Notes: generated by a model not told the origin, from the sequence alone. 64,000 nt of DNA from Novosphingobium sp. FKTRR1 (GCF_020404405.1 NZ_JAIZDA010000007.1:62001-126000), one strand, 5' to 3'; shown: positions 19,619 through 30,017, counted from the first letter of the stretch. Translations and numbers: made by a program.

Positions 19619-20935
19619 ATGCGCTTTCCTGGCCTGTTTCTGGCGCCTGCGGCCACGCTGTTGGTTGCCAACGTGCCGCCCAGCGTGCCGACCCCACCCA
19701 GCGTGCCCGAGATCGGTGCGCCCGAGCTTGCCGCGCTGGGGCCGGATGGCGCGGGCGTGATGGTGCGGCAGGTGATCGACAAGGACCAGCTCGATCCGCT
19801 CGCCTCGCTGGAACAGGGCAAGGAAGTGCATGCCGACCGCACGCTGACTTTGCGCATCTGGTATCCGGCGCGCGCCTCTGCAAAGGCCGTACGCGCCACG
19901 TACACCGCCAGTCTGGTGGGGGAGCCGGGCACGCCACCCGCAACCTTCGGCGTGCCGGCGCTTGCGGTGCAGGATGCCCCGGCGGCGGGCAAGGGCTACC
20001 CCGTCGTGCTGCTGAGCCATGGCTACAACAACGATCCGGTCATGCTAAGTTGGCTGGCCGAAAACCTTGCGACCAAGGGCTATGTCGTGGTGGCGCCAGA
20101 ACACCGCGATCCGCCGATTACCGATGTGGCCAAATCGCCCGCCACACTGCTGCGTCGCCCGCTGGACATAACCTTCGTGTTATCGCGCCTGCGCGCCGGA
20201 TTGCTGGGCGATCTCGTTGATACCGGCCGTATCGCGCTCGTCGGCTATTCGTTCGGCGGCTATGGCGTGCTGACGGTGGCGGGCGGGTCGTTGTCTGCGA
20301 CCAGCCCGGCGGTGTCACGGCTGCCTGCGCCATTGGTTGCCACTTACACTGCGGGCGGTGCGCGCGATGGCCAGTTGCACGATCCCGCGATCAAGGCGGT
20401 GGTGGCAATCTCGCCCGCTGGCGGAGCGCCGTGGAATGCCTGGGGCGCCGAGGGACTTGACGGGATACATGCTCCCCTGCTGGTGCTGGCAGGGTCTTAT
20501 GACCGCACGGTCGGCTATGAAAACGGTCCGGCAGCGATCTTCGCCAATGCGCACAAGACCGAACGGACGATGCTGACCTTTCGCAGCGCTGGCCATTCGA
20601 TCGGCACCAATCCGGCACCGGCCGCGATGCGCGACCGCCTGTGGGACTTCGACTGGTTCGAGGATCCGATCTGGCGCAAATCGCGGATAAACGCCATTTC
20701 CGCGCACTTTATCACCGCTTTCCTCGACCGTTATGTGAAGGGCGACGAGGCCAGGGCGGCCTACTTCGCGGTGCCAGGATCAGATGCGGTCAAGGTGTCG
20801 GACAAGGCGGGCTGGATCGGGCCGTTCACGCCTTATGCGGCAGTGAGTGCAGGCGGCGAAAACCCGACGTGGAAGGGCTTTGTCCGGGGCCATCAGGACG
20901 GACTGGAACTGAGGCACCTGTCTGTCCAGCCCTGA
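19619..20935 (+). CDS. Secreted alpha/beta hydrolase, dienelactone-hydrolase/PAF-acetylhydrolase-like
   Basis: 438 residues with a weak N-terminal signal segment and a Pro-rich stretch (about 20-35). The hydrolase core begins with YPVVLLSHGYNNDP; the likely triad is Ser in GYSFGGYG, Asp in GSYDRTVG and His in SAGHSIG. HG at the oxyanion turn suits an esterase or lipase. It starts 4 nt after glpK, so it may release glycerol from an ester such as a lipid, but this is inference from position. The substrate is unknown. Confidence 0.75.
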   Translation: MRFPGLFLAPAATLLVANVPPSVPTPPSVPEIGAPELAALGPDGAGVMVRQVIDKDQLDPLASLEQGKEVHADRTLTLRIWYPARASAKAVRATYTASLVGEPGTPPATFGVPALAVQDAPAAGKGYPVVLLSHGYNNDPVMLSWLAENLATKGYVVVAPEHRDPPITDVAKSPATLLRRPLDITFVLSRLRAGLLGDLVDTGRIALVGYSFGGYGVLTVAGGSLSATSPAVSRLPAPLVATYTAGGARDGQLHDPAIKAVVAISPAGGAPWNAWGAEGLDGIHAPLLVLAGSYDRTVGYENGPAAIFANAHKTERTMLTFRSAGHSIGTNPAPAAMRDRLWDFDWFEDPIWRKSRINAISAHFITAFLDRYVKGDEARAAYFAVPGSDAVKVSDKAGWIGPFTPYAAVSAGGENPTWKGFVRGHQDGLELRHLSVQP

Positions 20936-20944
20936 GGCCAGCTT

Positions 20945-21895
20945 TCAGCCGTTCGCCGCCGCCTGTGGCAGCTCGGCCGGGCCATAGGCAAAGCGGCGGA
21001 TGATCCATTCACGCAAGGTCAGGATCGCTGGGTCGGCCAGATCTTCGGCATGGGTTTTCAGATAATAGCCAAAGCCGTCGGCTGACACGCGGTCGAACGG
21101 CATGACCAACCGTCCGGCGGCGATATCGTCGGCGAACATGTCGATGTCGGCAAGCACGACACCAGCCGCGCTCATCGCGTAGCGCACCGCCGAGAATGCG
21201 GTGTCGAAGGCCATGCCGTCGCTCGCATCGATCGCCAGCCGCTGCTGATCGGCATAGATCGACCACAGTAGCCCGCGCGGCTCGCCCTCCAGTCGCACGT
21301 GCAGCAATTCGTTGTCCTGCAGGAACTGCTCAAGGCTCTTGCCGCGATGCCGCTCGGCGGTTTCGGGCGAACAAAGCGGGGCGACCCGCACCATCCACAG
21401 CAGATCGGCGACTTTGTCATCGACGTTGGGCCGGTCGAACACGATCGCCATATCGACATTGGCACGCGGCTCGCCCGTGGCATTGGTGGTGACCACGTCG
21501 ATCCGGATTTCGGGGTGCTCGCGGTGAAAGTCGCGCAGCATCGGCAACGCGTTCTGATAGAGCAACGAGGGCGGAATATGCACCCGCAAGGGCCGGGTTT
21601 CGGTATCCTTGCTGCGGATAGAGTTGATCGTCTGCTCCATCCGGTCGAGGCACTTGGCGACCACCGGCAGCAGCGTCTCACCTGCTTGAGTCAGCTTCAA
21701 CCCATTGGGTTCGCGCGCGAACAAGGGCTTGCCGATCAGGTCTTCAAGGCTTGAGACATGGCGGCTCATCGCGCTTTGCGACACCGTGAGCGCTTGTGCG
21801 CCCGCGGTAAAGCTCATGTGCCGACCGACCGCTTCGAACGCACGCAGAGCGTTGAGCGGAAGCCAGCGGCGATTGATCGCACGCTCGGGCGAAAT
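20945..21895 (-). CDS. LysR-family regulator with a probable non-standard start codon
   Basis: A LysR-type regulator. The first in-frame ATG is at 21817 (290 residues), but it cuts off the first helix of the DNA-binding domain. The frame stays open upstream to a stop at 21920-21922 and reads WLPLNALRAFEAVGRH, the usual LysR beginning. No ATG, GTG or TTG lies in that stretch. An ATT at 21895 has GGAG 8 nt before it and is the best candidate, giving 316 residues. The rest is a normal HTH (LTVSQSAMSRHVSSLE) and effector domain. It converges on the hydrolase gene and lies downstream of sdaA. Its target is unknown. Confidence 0.75.
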   Translation of the reverse strand: MSPERAINRRWLPLNALRAFEAVGRHMSFTAGAQALTVSQSAMSRHVSSLEDLIGKPLFAREPNGLKLTQAGETLLPVVAKCLDRMEQTINSIRSKDTETRPLRVHIPPSLLYQNALPMLRDFHREHPEIRIDVVTTNATGEPRANVDMAIVFDRPNVDDKVADLLWMVRVAPLCSPETAERHRGKSLEQFLQDNELLHVRLEGEPRGLLWSIYADQQRLAIDASDGMAFDTAFSAVRYAMSAAGVVLADIDMFADDIAAGRLVMPFDRVSADGFGYYLKTHAEDLADPAILTLREWIIRRFAYGPAELPQAAANG

Positions 21896-21996
21896 GACGA
21901 TTTCTCCGTATTCTTGTGCTTATGTTGCGGTGAGTGTGCCCCCATGTCGGGTCGCAGTCAAATGCCTTGGTCCTGCCCTTTTCACCTAAGGCAGGG

Positions 21997-23388
21997 TCAA
22001 CATTCCACCACGTTCACCGCCAGCCCGCCTTGCGATGTTTCCTTGTACTTGTCGCGCATGTCAAAGCCGGTCTGGCGCATCGTCTCGATCACTTTGTCCA
22101 GACTTACCAGATGTGTACCATCGCCCAGCATGGCAAGGCGCGAGGCGTCGATCGCCTTGACCGAACCCATCGCGTTGCGTTCGATGCACGGAATCTGCAC
22201 CAGCCCGCCGACCGGATCGCAAGTGAGGCCAAGGTTGTGCTCCATCGCGATTTCGGCGGCGTTCTCGACTTGCGCGTTGCTGCCGCCCAGCGCTGCGGTG
22301 AGGCCTGCTGCGGCCATCGAGCAGGCGACCCCCACTTCGCCCTGACAGCCCACTTCCGCGCCCGAGATCGAGGCATTGCGCTTGTACAGCGCGCCGATCG
22401 CCGCCGCCGTCAAAAGGAAGATGCGCCGTCCCGCCTTGTCGCCGCGGCAGCACCGCTCATAATAGCGCAAGACCGCAGGAATGATCCCCGCAGCGCCATT
22501 GGTCGGCGCGGTGACGACCCGGCCGCCGGCCGCATTTTCTTCGTTCACCGCCATCGCCCACAAGTTGATCCAGTCGAGCGCGGCAAGCGCATCGCCAAGG
22601 AAGCTTTGCTGGCGAGACACCAGTTCACCCTGCAGTTGCGGCGCGCGGCGTTTCACTTTCAAACCGCCGGGCAGGATGCCAGGGATCGAACAACCGCGAT
22701 CGATGCAGGCATCCATCACCGCCGCGATGTGGTCCAGTTCGGCCTCGATTTCGGCGAGTGGACGCAGCGCCAGTTCGTTTTCGAGCATGATCGCGGCAAA
22801 GCTCAGGCCGCTTGCCTCACCGAGCGCGAGCAGTTCCTCGGCCGAGCCGAACGGCATGGGGAAGGGTGGGCCGTTGTCCTGCGGAACGATGGCGCCCGAT
22901 TCCTCGGCGCGCGCCTCATCCTCGTCGAGTACGAAGCCGCCGCCGACCGAGTAGTAGAACCGGCGCAGCAGCACCGTCCCCGCATCGTCCAGCGCATTGA
23001 GCGCCATCGCATTGCTGTGGAACGGCTGGCGCTCACGCTGGTGGAAGTGCAGGTCTTGCGCGGGAGCGAAGGCCACTTCGTGCCTGCCCAGCAGCATCAG
23101 GCGGCCGCGTTCCTGCACACCGGCAACGATCAGCGGCGCGGCATCGACATCGACCAGCGCGGGACTCTCGCCCGCTAGCCCCAGGATCACCGCGCCATCT
23201 GAGCCGTGCCCGCGCCCGGTCAGTGCCAGCGAGCCATAGAGATCGACTTCCACCCGCGCGGTTGCGGCCAGCAGTCCGGCGGCCTCGACCGCAAGAGCGA
23301 AACGGCGCGCGGCCACCATCGGCCCGACCGTGTGCGAACTCGACGGGCCGATACCGACCTTGAACAAGTCGAAGGTGCTGACGGTCAT
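21997..23388 (-). CDS. sdaA: L-serine ammonia-lyase, [4Fe-4S], single chain
   Basis: 463 residues, the length of type II L-serine dehydratases. The N-terminal beta domain starts with [18 protein letters not shown]. The cluster cysteines are C348, C390 and C401, spaced as in characterised bacterial enzymes. It converts L-serine to pyruvate and ammonia in the cytoplasm. The ATG overlaps the end of the ybaK-like gene by 4 nt, so the pair is coupled. Next to a glycine-producing demethylation operon it would be the final step: glycine to serine to pyruvate. Confidence 0.95.
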   Translation of the reverse strand: MTVSTFDLFKVGIGPSSSHTVGPMVAARRFALAVEAAGLLAATARVEVDLYGSLALTGRGHGSDGAVILGLAGESPALVDVDAAPLIVAGVQERGRLMLLGRHEVAFAPAQDLHFHQRERQPFHSNAMALNALDDAGTVLLRRFYYSVGGGFVLDEDEARAEESGAIVPQDNGPPFPMPFGSAEELLALGEASGLSFAAIMLENELALRPLAEIEAELDHIAAVMDACIDRGCSIPGILPGGLKVKRRAPQLQGELVSRQQSFLGDALAALDWINLWAMAVNEENAAGGRVVTAPTNGAAGIIPAVLRYYERCCRGDKAGRRIFLLTAAAIGALYKRNASISGAEVGCQGEVGVACSMAAAGLTAALGGSNAQVENAAEIAMEHNLGLTCDPVGGLVQIPCIERNAMGSVKAIDASRLAMLGDGTHLVSLDKVIETMRQTGFDMRDKYKETSQGGLAVNVVEC

Positions 23389-23879
23389 GCGCGCTCCGGG
23401 ATAGGTGCAACCTGCACCGGGTGGTTCCAGCTTACCAGCGCGCGGATCAGGTCAGGCCCTGATAGCGCTACGGTGGCGGTATTGCGCAACGGATGGACAT
23501 TGACCAGCGCCGCATCGGCCAGCCGCGTATCCAGTACCACGCGAACGGCCTGATCGCTGTCATTGATCGCCGCGAGTGGGGTGACCGAGCCCGGCGTCAC
23601 GCCCAGCAGCCGCTCCATGTCCTCGGCCTTGCCGAAGCTAAGCTTTTTTGACCCGATCGCGCCCGCCAGCGCCTTCAGGTCGACGCGCGTGGCATGATCG
23701 ACCGTGACCAGCCAGAACACACCGCCCGCATCCTTCAGAAACAGGTTCTTGGTGTGCGCGCCGGGCAGGGCGGCGTGGATGGCCTCGCTCTCCTCGACCG
23801 TGAACACAGCTTCGTGTTCAAGGATCGACCATCCAATGCCGAGGTCGGCGAGCGCCTGCTTGAGTGACGCCTCGCTCAT
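23385..23879 (-). CDS. YbaK/ProX-type aminoacyl-tRNA deacylase
   Basis: 164 residues of the YbaK/EbsC editing-domain family. [18 protein letters not shown] and [11 protein letters not shown] match the ProXp-ala/PrdX branch, which hydrolyses mischarged Ala- or related aminoacyl-tRNA-Pro. The ATG at 23879 is used because the longer frame adds only Pro/Arg-rich residues; AAGGTG precedes it. It is the first gene of the pair with sdaA. Editing could matter when small amino acids such as serine or alanine build up, but that is inference. Confidence 0.82.
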   Translation of the reverse strand: MSEASLKQALADLGIGWSILEHEAVFTVEESEAIHAALPGAHTKNLFLKDAGGVFWLVTVDHATRVDLKALAGAIGSKKLSFGKAEDMERLLGVTPGSVTPLAAINDSDQAVRVVLDTRLADAALVNVHPLRNTATVALSGPDLIRALVSWNHPVQVAPIPERA

Positions 23880-24071
23880 GCGGCACCTTGCGTTGGGCGG
23901 CGGGTGGAATGGGGAGGGTGGACGCAACGCATGGTGAAAGCCTTTGCCGTTTGGGATGGACCGAAACTACGCAATCAGTCCTTCTACTCAAATACCCTTG
24001 CTCTGCATAAGCGGTTTTAATATGATGGCGAAATCCGGGCCAAGGCGGACCGGTCCAGACCGGGGTCGATC

Positions 24072-25028
24072 ATGCTGCTTCCCCCTGAATTTGATTTTCA
24101 CGCGCTCGAAGTATTCGTGCTGACCGTCGAACTGGGTGGGATGACCGCCAGTGCGCAGCAATTGCGCATCACCCAATCGGCGGTGTCGCAGACCATCGGC
24201 CGGCTGGAGCAGGGCATCGGCGCGCAATTGTTCGACCGCTCCTTGCGCCCACTGGGGCTGACCCCGGCGGGGCGCGCGTTGTACGAACGCGCCAACAAGC
24301 TGCTCGCCACCGCGCGCACGATGGTCGACGAAGTGCGCGAAGGCGCGCGGCGCCCGATCGACAAAGTGCATGTCGGCATGTCTGAAACCTGCGCGATTCT
24401 GTTGACCGCGCCGCTGCTTGAGCGTCATGGCGCACGGGTGGGCCGCTGGCGGCTGCGCTCGGGCATTTCGCTGATCCAGCAGCAGGACTTTCTGGCGCGG
24501 CGTTATGACATGCTGGTCACCGGTTCCAGCGTGCTCGAAAAGCACGAGGGCATCGACCATCACGACATCATGGACGATCCGTTCCTGCTCGTATTTCCCG
24601 CCAGCTATGATGGTCCGACCGATCCGGCTGAGGCGGCCGAGCACTTGCCGTTCGTGCGCTATTCGCTCGATTCTGGCATGGGCCAGCGCATCGAGAGCCA
24701 GTTGACGCGGATGAAGCTGCGCCTTCCCAACGTGATCGAGGTGGATATCGTGCACCAGCAGCTCAATGCGGTGGCGCTGGGCATCGGCTTTTCGATCACC
24801 TCGCTGCTGTGCCTTGCGGCAATGCCTTCGCTGGTCCCGGCAGTGCGGGTCGAGCCCCTGCCGCGCGGTCGCTTTTCGCGGCGCTTGCAAGTGGTCAGCC
24901 GTCATGGCGAACTGGGCGATCTCGCCCACGACACCGCCGTCGTGGCGCGCGAGGTGTTTCGCGACCAGACGTTGCCCGCCGTGCGCCAATACCTGCCCTG
25001 GGCAGCGGATCTGGTTGGTTGGCCTTGA
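24072..25028 (+). CDS. LysR-family regulator, divergent from the ybaK-like/sdaA pair
   Basis: 318 residues. The N-terminal winged HTH (about 10-68) contains ITQSAVSQTIGRLE; the rest is a LysR effector domain. It is divergent from the deacylase-sdaA pair across a 192-nt gap, the classic layout for a LysR regulator and its target. It also lies convergent to the end of the sarcosine-oxidase operon, so a wider role in methylated-amine use is possible. In the gap, CATA (24006) and TATG (24021) form a loose dyad with an 11-nt spacer. Confidence 0.88.
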   Translation: MLLPPEFDFHALEVFVLTVELGGMTASAQQLRITQSAVSQTIGRLEQGIGAQLFDRSLRPLGLTPAGRALYERANKLLATARTMVDEVREGARRPIDKVHVGMSETCAILLTAPLLERHGARVGRWRLRSGISLIQQQDFLARRYDMLVTGSSVLEKHEGIDHHDIMDDPFLLVFPASYDGPTDPAEAAEHLPFVRYSLDSGMGQRIESQLTRMKLRLPNVIEVDIVHQQLNAVALGIGFSITSLLCLAAMPSLVPAVRVEPLPRGRFSRRLQVVSRHGELGDLAHDTAVVAREVFRDQTLPAVRQYLPWAADLVGWP

Positions 25029-25083
25029 GCGCGCGGCTTGCTGAATAGGAGCAGTCGCCCACAGAAAGCATGAGCCCACCGGC

Positions 25084-25620
25084 TCAGCCCTGCGCGCCTG
25101 CCACCAGAGCGGCCCAAAGCCAAGGCGCGAAGCTGCGCCAGCAATCGACGCGGAACGCGGTTTCGCTTTGCCGCCACAGCACGATCTCGACCGTTTCGAA
25201 CAGCGTGCGCGTCGCGCGGCCCGGTGCCATCCGCTCCACGTCAAGGGGGCAGCCGGTGGCAATAAGTGCCGCCGCGCCCGGTCCCGTGATGGTAAAGCCG
25301 ACCGCGCGCGCGCTCACATCGACCACGCTCACGGGCAGGCCTTCGCCCAGCGGCAGCGTGGCACCAGCGGGCAACAGCGCCAGCCATTCGTCGGGACCGA
25401 GCTTGATCACGCCGTCCAGCGTATCGCCGATACGGTCGGGCAGGGCACGGCCGATCGTGGCGGCAAGCAGTCCGGCATCGCGCGCGCGCAATGAATAACG
25501 CGCCTGTGCCGGAACCAGCTCAAGGTGCAGGCCCGCCGCGCTGAACGGTTGCGTGGGCAGGTGCAGGTCGGCCGCGGTTACGGCCAGCGGGGCGATGTCC
25601 GGAGTGGCGGCATCAGGCAT
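25084..25620 (-). CDS. soxG: Sarcosine oxidase gamma subunit
   Basis: 178 residues, the usual size of SoxG. The gamma subunit has a fold related to the folate-binding GcvT domain and contacts SoxA; it is poorly conserved. DEWLALLP and the C-terminal RSFAPWLWAAL fit the family. It overlaps soxA by 8 nt and ends the minus-strand operon. Assignment relies on order B-D-A-G as well as sequence. Confidence 0.85.
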   Translation of the reverse strand: MPDAATPDIAPLAVTAADLHLPTQPFSAAGLHLELVPAQARYSLRARDAGLLAATIGRALPDRIGDTLDGVIKLGPDEWLALLPAGATLPLGEGLPVSVVDVSARAVGFTITGPGAAALIATGCPLDVERMAPGRATRTLFETVEIVLWRQSETAFRVDCWRSFAPWLWAALVAGAQG

Positions 25621-28477
25621 CGAGGCGGCTTCCCTTGGGGTCGAGGAACACCATGCCGGTCACTTCTGCGGCAATCGTGCCGCCGGGCATGGGGACATAG
25701 ATGGTTTCACCCAGCTTGGCGCGCCCATCGACCAGCATCGCCAGCGCGATCGAGCGACCCAGTGTGGCGCTATGGTATGATGAAGTGACGTGGCCCAGCA
25801 TTGTCATCGGCACCGGCTGCGCCGGGTCGGCCACGATCTGGGCGCCTTCTTCGAGCACGACTTGCGGGTCTTTGGTCAGCAGGCCGACCAGTTGCTTGCG
25901 CCCAGCACCGACGATGTCGGGCCGCGCCAGCGAGCGCTTGCCGACGAAATCGGGCTTTTTCTTGCCTACCGCCCAGCCGAGCCCGGCATCATCCGGGGTA
26001 AGCGTGCCGTCGGTATCCTGCCCGACGATGATATAGCCCTTTTCCGCACGCAGCACGTGCATCGTCTCGGTGCCATAGGGGACGATCCCATGGGCTTGTC
26101 CCGCCTCATGGATCGCCTGCCACACGGCAAGGCCGTGTTCGGCGGCAACGTTCACTTCAAAGCCCAGTTCGCCGGTGAAGCTCACGCGGAACAGCCGTGT
26201 CGGCACGCCGCAGATCGTGCCTTCGCGCACCGCCATGTGCGGGAATGCTTCATGCGAGAGGTCGATGCCTGCCACAAGCGGTGCGATCACGGCGCGGGCC
26301 AGCGGGCCTTGGACCGCGATCACCGCATACTGTTCGGTCGTGCTGGTCAACCAGACGTCCAGATCGCTCCATTCGGTCTGGAGGTAATCCTCCATCATCC
26401 CCAGCACGCGCGCGGCGCCGCCGGTGGTGGTGGTCAGATGGAAGCGATCGGGGGCAAGCCGTGCCGACACGCCGTCATCGACGATGAAGCCATCCTCGCG
26501 CAGCAGCAGGCCGTAGCGGCAGCGGCCGGGCTCAAGCGACTTCCACGGATTGGTGTACATGCGGTTGAGGAATTCGGCGGCATCGGGCCCGACGACCTCG
26601 ATCTTGCCGAGCGTGGAGGCATCGAACATGCCGACACGTTCGCGCACGGCCAGGCACTCGCGCGCCACGGCCTGATCCATCGTCTCGCTGCCTTGCGGGA
26701 AGTAGCGCGCGCGGCGCCATTGCGCGACGTTCTCGAACACCGCGCCGTTGGCCACGGCCCAGTCGTCGATCACGGTCCGGCGCAGGGGCTGGAACAGCGC
26801 GTCCTTGTGGTGGCCCATCAGCGCCCCGAATGTCTGCGGCGTGTAAGGTGGGCGGAAGGTCGTCAGGCCGACGGCGGTCACCGGCTTCGAAAGTACCTCA
26901 GAAGCGATCTGCAAGCCGTTGATGTTGCTGGTCTTGCCTTGATCGGTCGCCATCCCGTTGGTGGTGTAGCGCTTGATGTGCTCGATCGAGCGGAAGCCTT
27001 CCTGCACGGCCAGCCGGATGTCGCGCGCCTTCACGTCGTTCTGGAAGTCGACAAAGGCCTTCTGCTGGTGGACCGGCTTGGGCGAGGGCAGGTTGGATAC
27101 TGCTACCCCGCTACCATAGTTCCACGCGCCCGCGCCACCGCCAACCGCGATCACGTTGTCATCGATGCTGTCGGGCAGGTAGGCCGCCCAATCTGCGTCC
27201 CAGCGAAGCGAGCCCTTGGCGTGGCTCCACAAGTGAACCGTCGGCGTCCAGCCACCGGCCATCAGCAGACAGTCGCAAGACAGGGTGCGCGCCGCCGAAC
27301 TACCCGCAGCCGCAATCGTCACGGACTTGACGGCATGGCGGCCGCCGACGCCGATTACGGCGTGGTTCAGATGGACCGCGATCCCGGCTGCGCCTGCGGC
27401 ATCGAGCAGATCGGACGACACATCGTCGCGCACATCGATGATCGCGACGATATGCACACCAGCCTTGGCCAGTGCCAGCGCATCGTGCCAGCCGCTGTCG
27501 TGCGTGGCCATCACCGCCACCGCGTGTCCCGGTGCAACGCCGAACCGCAGCGCCAGACTGCGGCCGGCGCTCGCCAGCATCACGCCAGGAACGTCGTTGC
27601 CATCGAACACCAGCGGGCGCTCGATGGCACCTTGCGCCAGCACGACGCGGGCAGCGCGGATGCGCCACAGCTTTTCCCGCGCGCCCTGCGCCTGTGCAGG
27701 GGCAACGTGGTCGGTCAACCGCTGCACGGCAACGACGAAGTTCTGGTGCAAGTGTGCGATCGCGGTGGTGCGTTCGAGCAGTTGCACGTTGGACAGCGCC
27801 AGCAGTTGCGCGCGGGCGTCGGTCAGCCATGCCCACTGCGCCGGATCGGCCAGCGCGCCGCCGCCGATCTCTTCCTGCTCGTCAACCAGGATTACCCGGT
27901 CACCGCTCTGTGCGGCGGCCAAAGCGGCCTCGATCCCGGCCGGACCGGCGCCGACGACGAGCACCTCGCAATGCGCATAGGTGCTGGCGTAATGGTCAGG
28001 ATCGCGGCTGGTGGGGCTGTCGCCAAGGCCCGCCATCTGGCGGATCGCGGGTTCATACAGCTTTTCCCAAGCCGAACGCGGCCACATAAAGGTCTTGTTA
28101 TAAAAGCCCGCCGGAAAAAACGCGCCCAGCTTGTCGTTCACCGCGCCAAGGTCGAACTTGAGCGAGGGAAAGCGGTTCTGGCTGCTGGCGACAAGTCCGG
28201 AGTGCAGCGGCACCGACGGCGCGCGCAAGTTGGGCGTGGTGCGTCCGGGGCCGCGATCGACGGTGACCAGCGCGTTGGGCTCTTCCGAACCCATGCCCAG
28301 AATGCCGCGCGGCCGGTGGTACTTGAAGGAACGCCCGAACAGCGTGACGCCGTTGGCAACCAGCGCAGATGCCAGGTTGTCCCCGGCAAGACCGGTGTAG
28401 GACTGACCGTCGAAGCTGAAGCTGACCGACTTGGCGCGATCGACGCGGCCACCGGTGGGCAGACGATAGCCGCTCAT
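25613..28477 (-). CDS. soxA: Sarcosine oxidase alpha subunit
   Basis: 954 residues, normal length. The N-terminal ferredoxin-like fold lacks cluster cysteines but has the typical SFKYHRPRGILG (about 50-61). A Rossmann motif (VVGAGPAGIEAALAAAQ) starts near 174. The C-terminal part, from about 580, is a GcvT-like tetrahydrofolate domain that captures the methyl carbon as 5,10-methylene-tetrahydrofolate. With SoxB, D and G it oxidises sarcosine to glycine with H2O2 formation. The ATG at 28477 overlaps soxD by 4 nt. Confidence 0.95.
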   Translation of the reverse strand: MSGYRLPTGGRVDRAKSVSFSFDGQSYTGLAGDNLASALVANGVTLFGRSFKYHRPRGILGMGSEEPNALVTVDRGPGRTTPNLRAPSVPLHSGLVASSQNRFPSLKFDLGAVNDKLGAFFPAGFYNKTFMWPRSAWEKLYEPAIRQMAGLGDSPTSRDPDHYASTYAHCEVLVVGAGPAGIEAALAAAQSGDRVILVDEQEEIGGGALADPAQWAWLTDARAQLLALSNVQLLERTTAIAHLHQNFVVAVQRLTDHVAPAQAQGAREKLWRIRAARVVLAQGAIERPLVFDGNDVPGVMLASAGRSLALRFGVAPGHAVAVMATHDSGWHDALALAKAGVHIVAIIDVRDDVSSDLLDAAGAAGIAVHLNHAVIGVGGRHAVKSVTIAAAGSSAARTLSCDCLLMAGGWTPTVHLWSHAKGSLRWDADWAAYLPDSIDDNVIAVGGGAGAWNYGSGVAVSNLPSPKPVHQQKAFVDFQNDVKARDIRLAVQEGFRSIEHIKRYTTNGMATDQGKTSNINGLQIASEVLSKPVTAVGLTTFRPPYTPQTFGALMGHHKDALFQPLRRTVIDDWAVANGAVFENVAQWRRARYFPQGSETMDQAVARECLAVRERVGMFDASTLGKIEVVGPDAAEFLNRMYTNPWKSLEPGRCRYGLLLREDGFIVDDGVSARLAPDRFHLTTTTGGAARVLGMMEDYLQTEWSDLDVWLTSTTEQYAVIAVQGPLARAVIAPLVAGIDLSHEAFPHMAVREGTICGVPTRLFRVSFTGELGFEVNVAAEHGLAVWQAIHEAGQAHGIVPYGTETMHVLRAEKGYIIVGQDTDGTLTPDDAGLGWAVGKKKPDFVGKRSLARPDIVGAGRKQLVGLLTKDPQVVLEEGAQIVADPAQPVPMTMLGHVTSSYHSATLGRSIALAMLVDGRAKLGETIYVPMPGGTIAAEVTGMVFLDPKGSRLDA

Positions 28478-28746
28478 CGTGCGGCCTCCCCGGCGGGATA
28501 GGTCACTTCGAACTTGTCGGTAACAGTGTCGCGCACCGCATTGAAAAAGCGCCCACAACCGTGCGCATGGCGCCAGCGTTCATGGTGCCGTCCGCGCGGA
28601 TTGTTGCGGATGTAAAGGTACTGTTCCCAGTCGGCGTCGGACAGGGCCGAGGGATCGAGCGGCCGGGCGATGTGGGCTTGTCCGCCATAGGCGAACTCCA
28701 CTTCGGGACGCGCTTCGGCGCAATAAGGGCAATGGATCAGCAGCAT
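28474..28746 (-). CDS. soxD: Sarcosine oxidase delta subunit
   Basis: 90 residues. The zinc-binding pattern is complete: HCPYC near the N-terminus and HAHGCGRFF near residue 65, with YIRNNPRG between them, as in known SoxD. The start at 28746 puts the cysteines at the usual distance from the N-terminus. It lies 10 nt after soxB and overlaps soxA by 4 nt. Confidence 0.94.
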   Translation of the reverse strand: MLLIHCPYCAEARPEVEFAYGGQAHIARPLDPSALSDADWEQYLYIRNNPRGRHHERWRHAHGCGRFFNAVRDTVTDKFEVTYPAGEAAR

Positions 28747-28756
28747 CGGGGCAGCC

Positions 28757-30010
28757 TCAGTGGGCAACGGCCGCCGCAGCGGCCTCGTCGATCAGGCGGC
28801 CGTTGCGGAAACGGTCGAGGTTGAACGGCGCGTTGATCTTGTGCGGGGCGTCGTGGGCGATGGTATAGGCCAGTAAGTCGGCTGAGCCGGGCGTGGCCTT
28901 GAACCCGCCGGTGCCCCAGCCGCAGTTGACGTAAAGCCCCGGAACCGGGGTCTTGCCCAGAATGGGCGAGCGGTCGGGCGTGGTGTCCACGATGCCGCCC
29001 CAGGTGCGCAGCATGCGCATGCGGGTGAAGATCGGAAAGATCTCGCAGATTGCCGCCAGCGTGTGCTCCAGAATGTGGAACGCGCCGCGCTGCGAATAGC
29101 TGGTGTACTGGTCGGTGCCAGCGCCGATCACCAGTTCGCCCTTGTCGGACTGGCTGATATAGGCGTGGACGGTGTTGGACATGACCACGCACGGAAAAAT
29201 CGGCTTGACCGGTTCGGAAACCAGCGCCTGCAACGGGAAGCTTTCCAGCGGGAAATCAAGGCCCGCCATGTTCATCACGACAGAAGTGTTGCCCGCTGCT
29301 GACACGCCGATCTTTTTCGCGCCGATGAAGCCGCGTTCGGTTTCCACGCCTTGCACCGCGCCATCAGGCCCGCGCCGGATGCCGGTGACCGCGCAGTTCT
29401 GGATGATGTCGACGCCCAGCGCCGACGCCGCGCGGGCATAGCCCCAGGCCACGCTGTCATGCCGGGCGGTACCGCCGCGCCGCTGCAACGCACCGCCCAG
29501 CACCGGGTGGCGCGCGGTGGCAGAGATGTCGAGCGGCGGGCAGTAGGCCTTGCACTCTTCGGCACTCAGCCATTCGTTGTCCACACCGTTCAGCCGGTTG
29601 GCGTGGATGTGGCGCTTGAAGCTTTGCACATCATGCACGTTGTGCGCGAGCATCAGCACGCCGCGCTTTGAGTACATGACGTTATAGTTGAGTTCCTGAC
29701 TCAGCCCGTCCCACAGCTTGACCGCGTGGTCATACAAGTGGGCGCTTTCGTCGTAGAGGTAGTTCGAGCGGATGATGGTGGTATTGCGGCCAGTGTTGCC
29801 GCCGCCCAGCCAGCCCTTCTCGATCACCGCCACATTGGTGATGCCGTATTTCTTGGCGAGGTAATAGGCTGCGCCCAGACCGTGCCCGCCGGCGCCCACG
29901 ATGATCACATCGTAGGCGCTCTTGGGCGCCTTGTCCGGCCAGTGTTCGGGCCAGCCCTGATGCCCTCTCAGGGCTTCGGCGAACAGGTTGAACGCGGAAA
30001 AGCGCTTCAT
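28757..30010 (-). CDS. soxB: Sarcosine oxidase beta subunit
   Basis: 417 residues. An FAD motif ([18 protein letters not shown]) lies near 36-53, and H184 in [10 protein letters not shown] matches the His that binds FMN covalently in heterotetrameric sarcosine oxidases. SoxB carries the sarcosine site and oxidises the N-methyl group. It follows the Rieske gene after 7 nt, so demethylation steps are translated from one message. Confidence 0.95.
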   Translation of the reverse strand: MKRFSAFNLFAEALRGHQGWPEHWPDKAPKSAYDVIIVGAGGHGLGAAYYLAKKYGITNVAVIEKGWLGGGNTGRNTTIIRSNYLYDESAHLYDHAVKLWDGLSQELNYNVMYSKRGVLMLAHNVHDVQSFKRHIHANRLNGVDNEWLSAEECKAYCPPLDISATARHPVLGGALQRRGGTARHDSVAWGYARAASALGVDIIQNCAVTGIRRGPDGAVQGVETERGFIGAKKIGVSAAGNTSVVMNMAGLDFPLESFPLQALVSEPVKPIFPCVVMSNTVHAYISQSDKGELVIGAGTDQYTSYSQRGAFHILEHTLAAICEIFPIFTRMRMLRTWGGIVDTTPDRSPILGKTPVPGLYVNCGWGTGGFKATPGSADLLAYTIAHDAPHKINAPFNLDRFRNGRLIDEAAAAAVAH

Positions 30011-30017
30011 CGCGGGG

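Noticed and set aside
25790..28501. A 903-codon plus-strand frame opposite soxA
   Set aside because: His/Arg/Gln-rich antisense frame; the minus frame is a full SoxA with all motifs.
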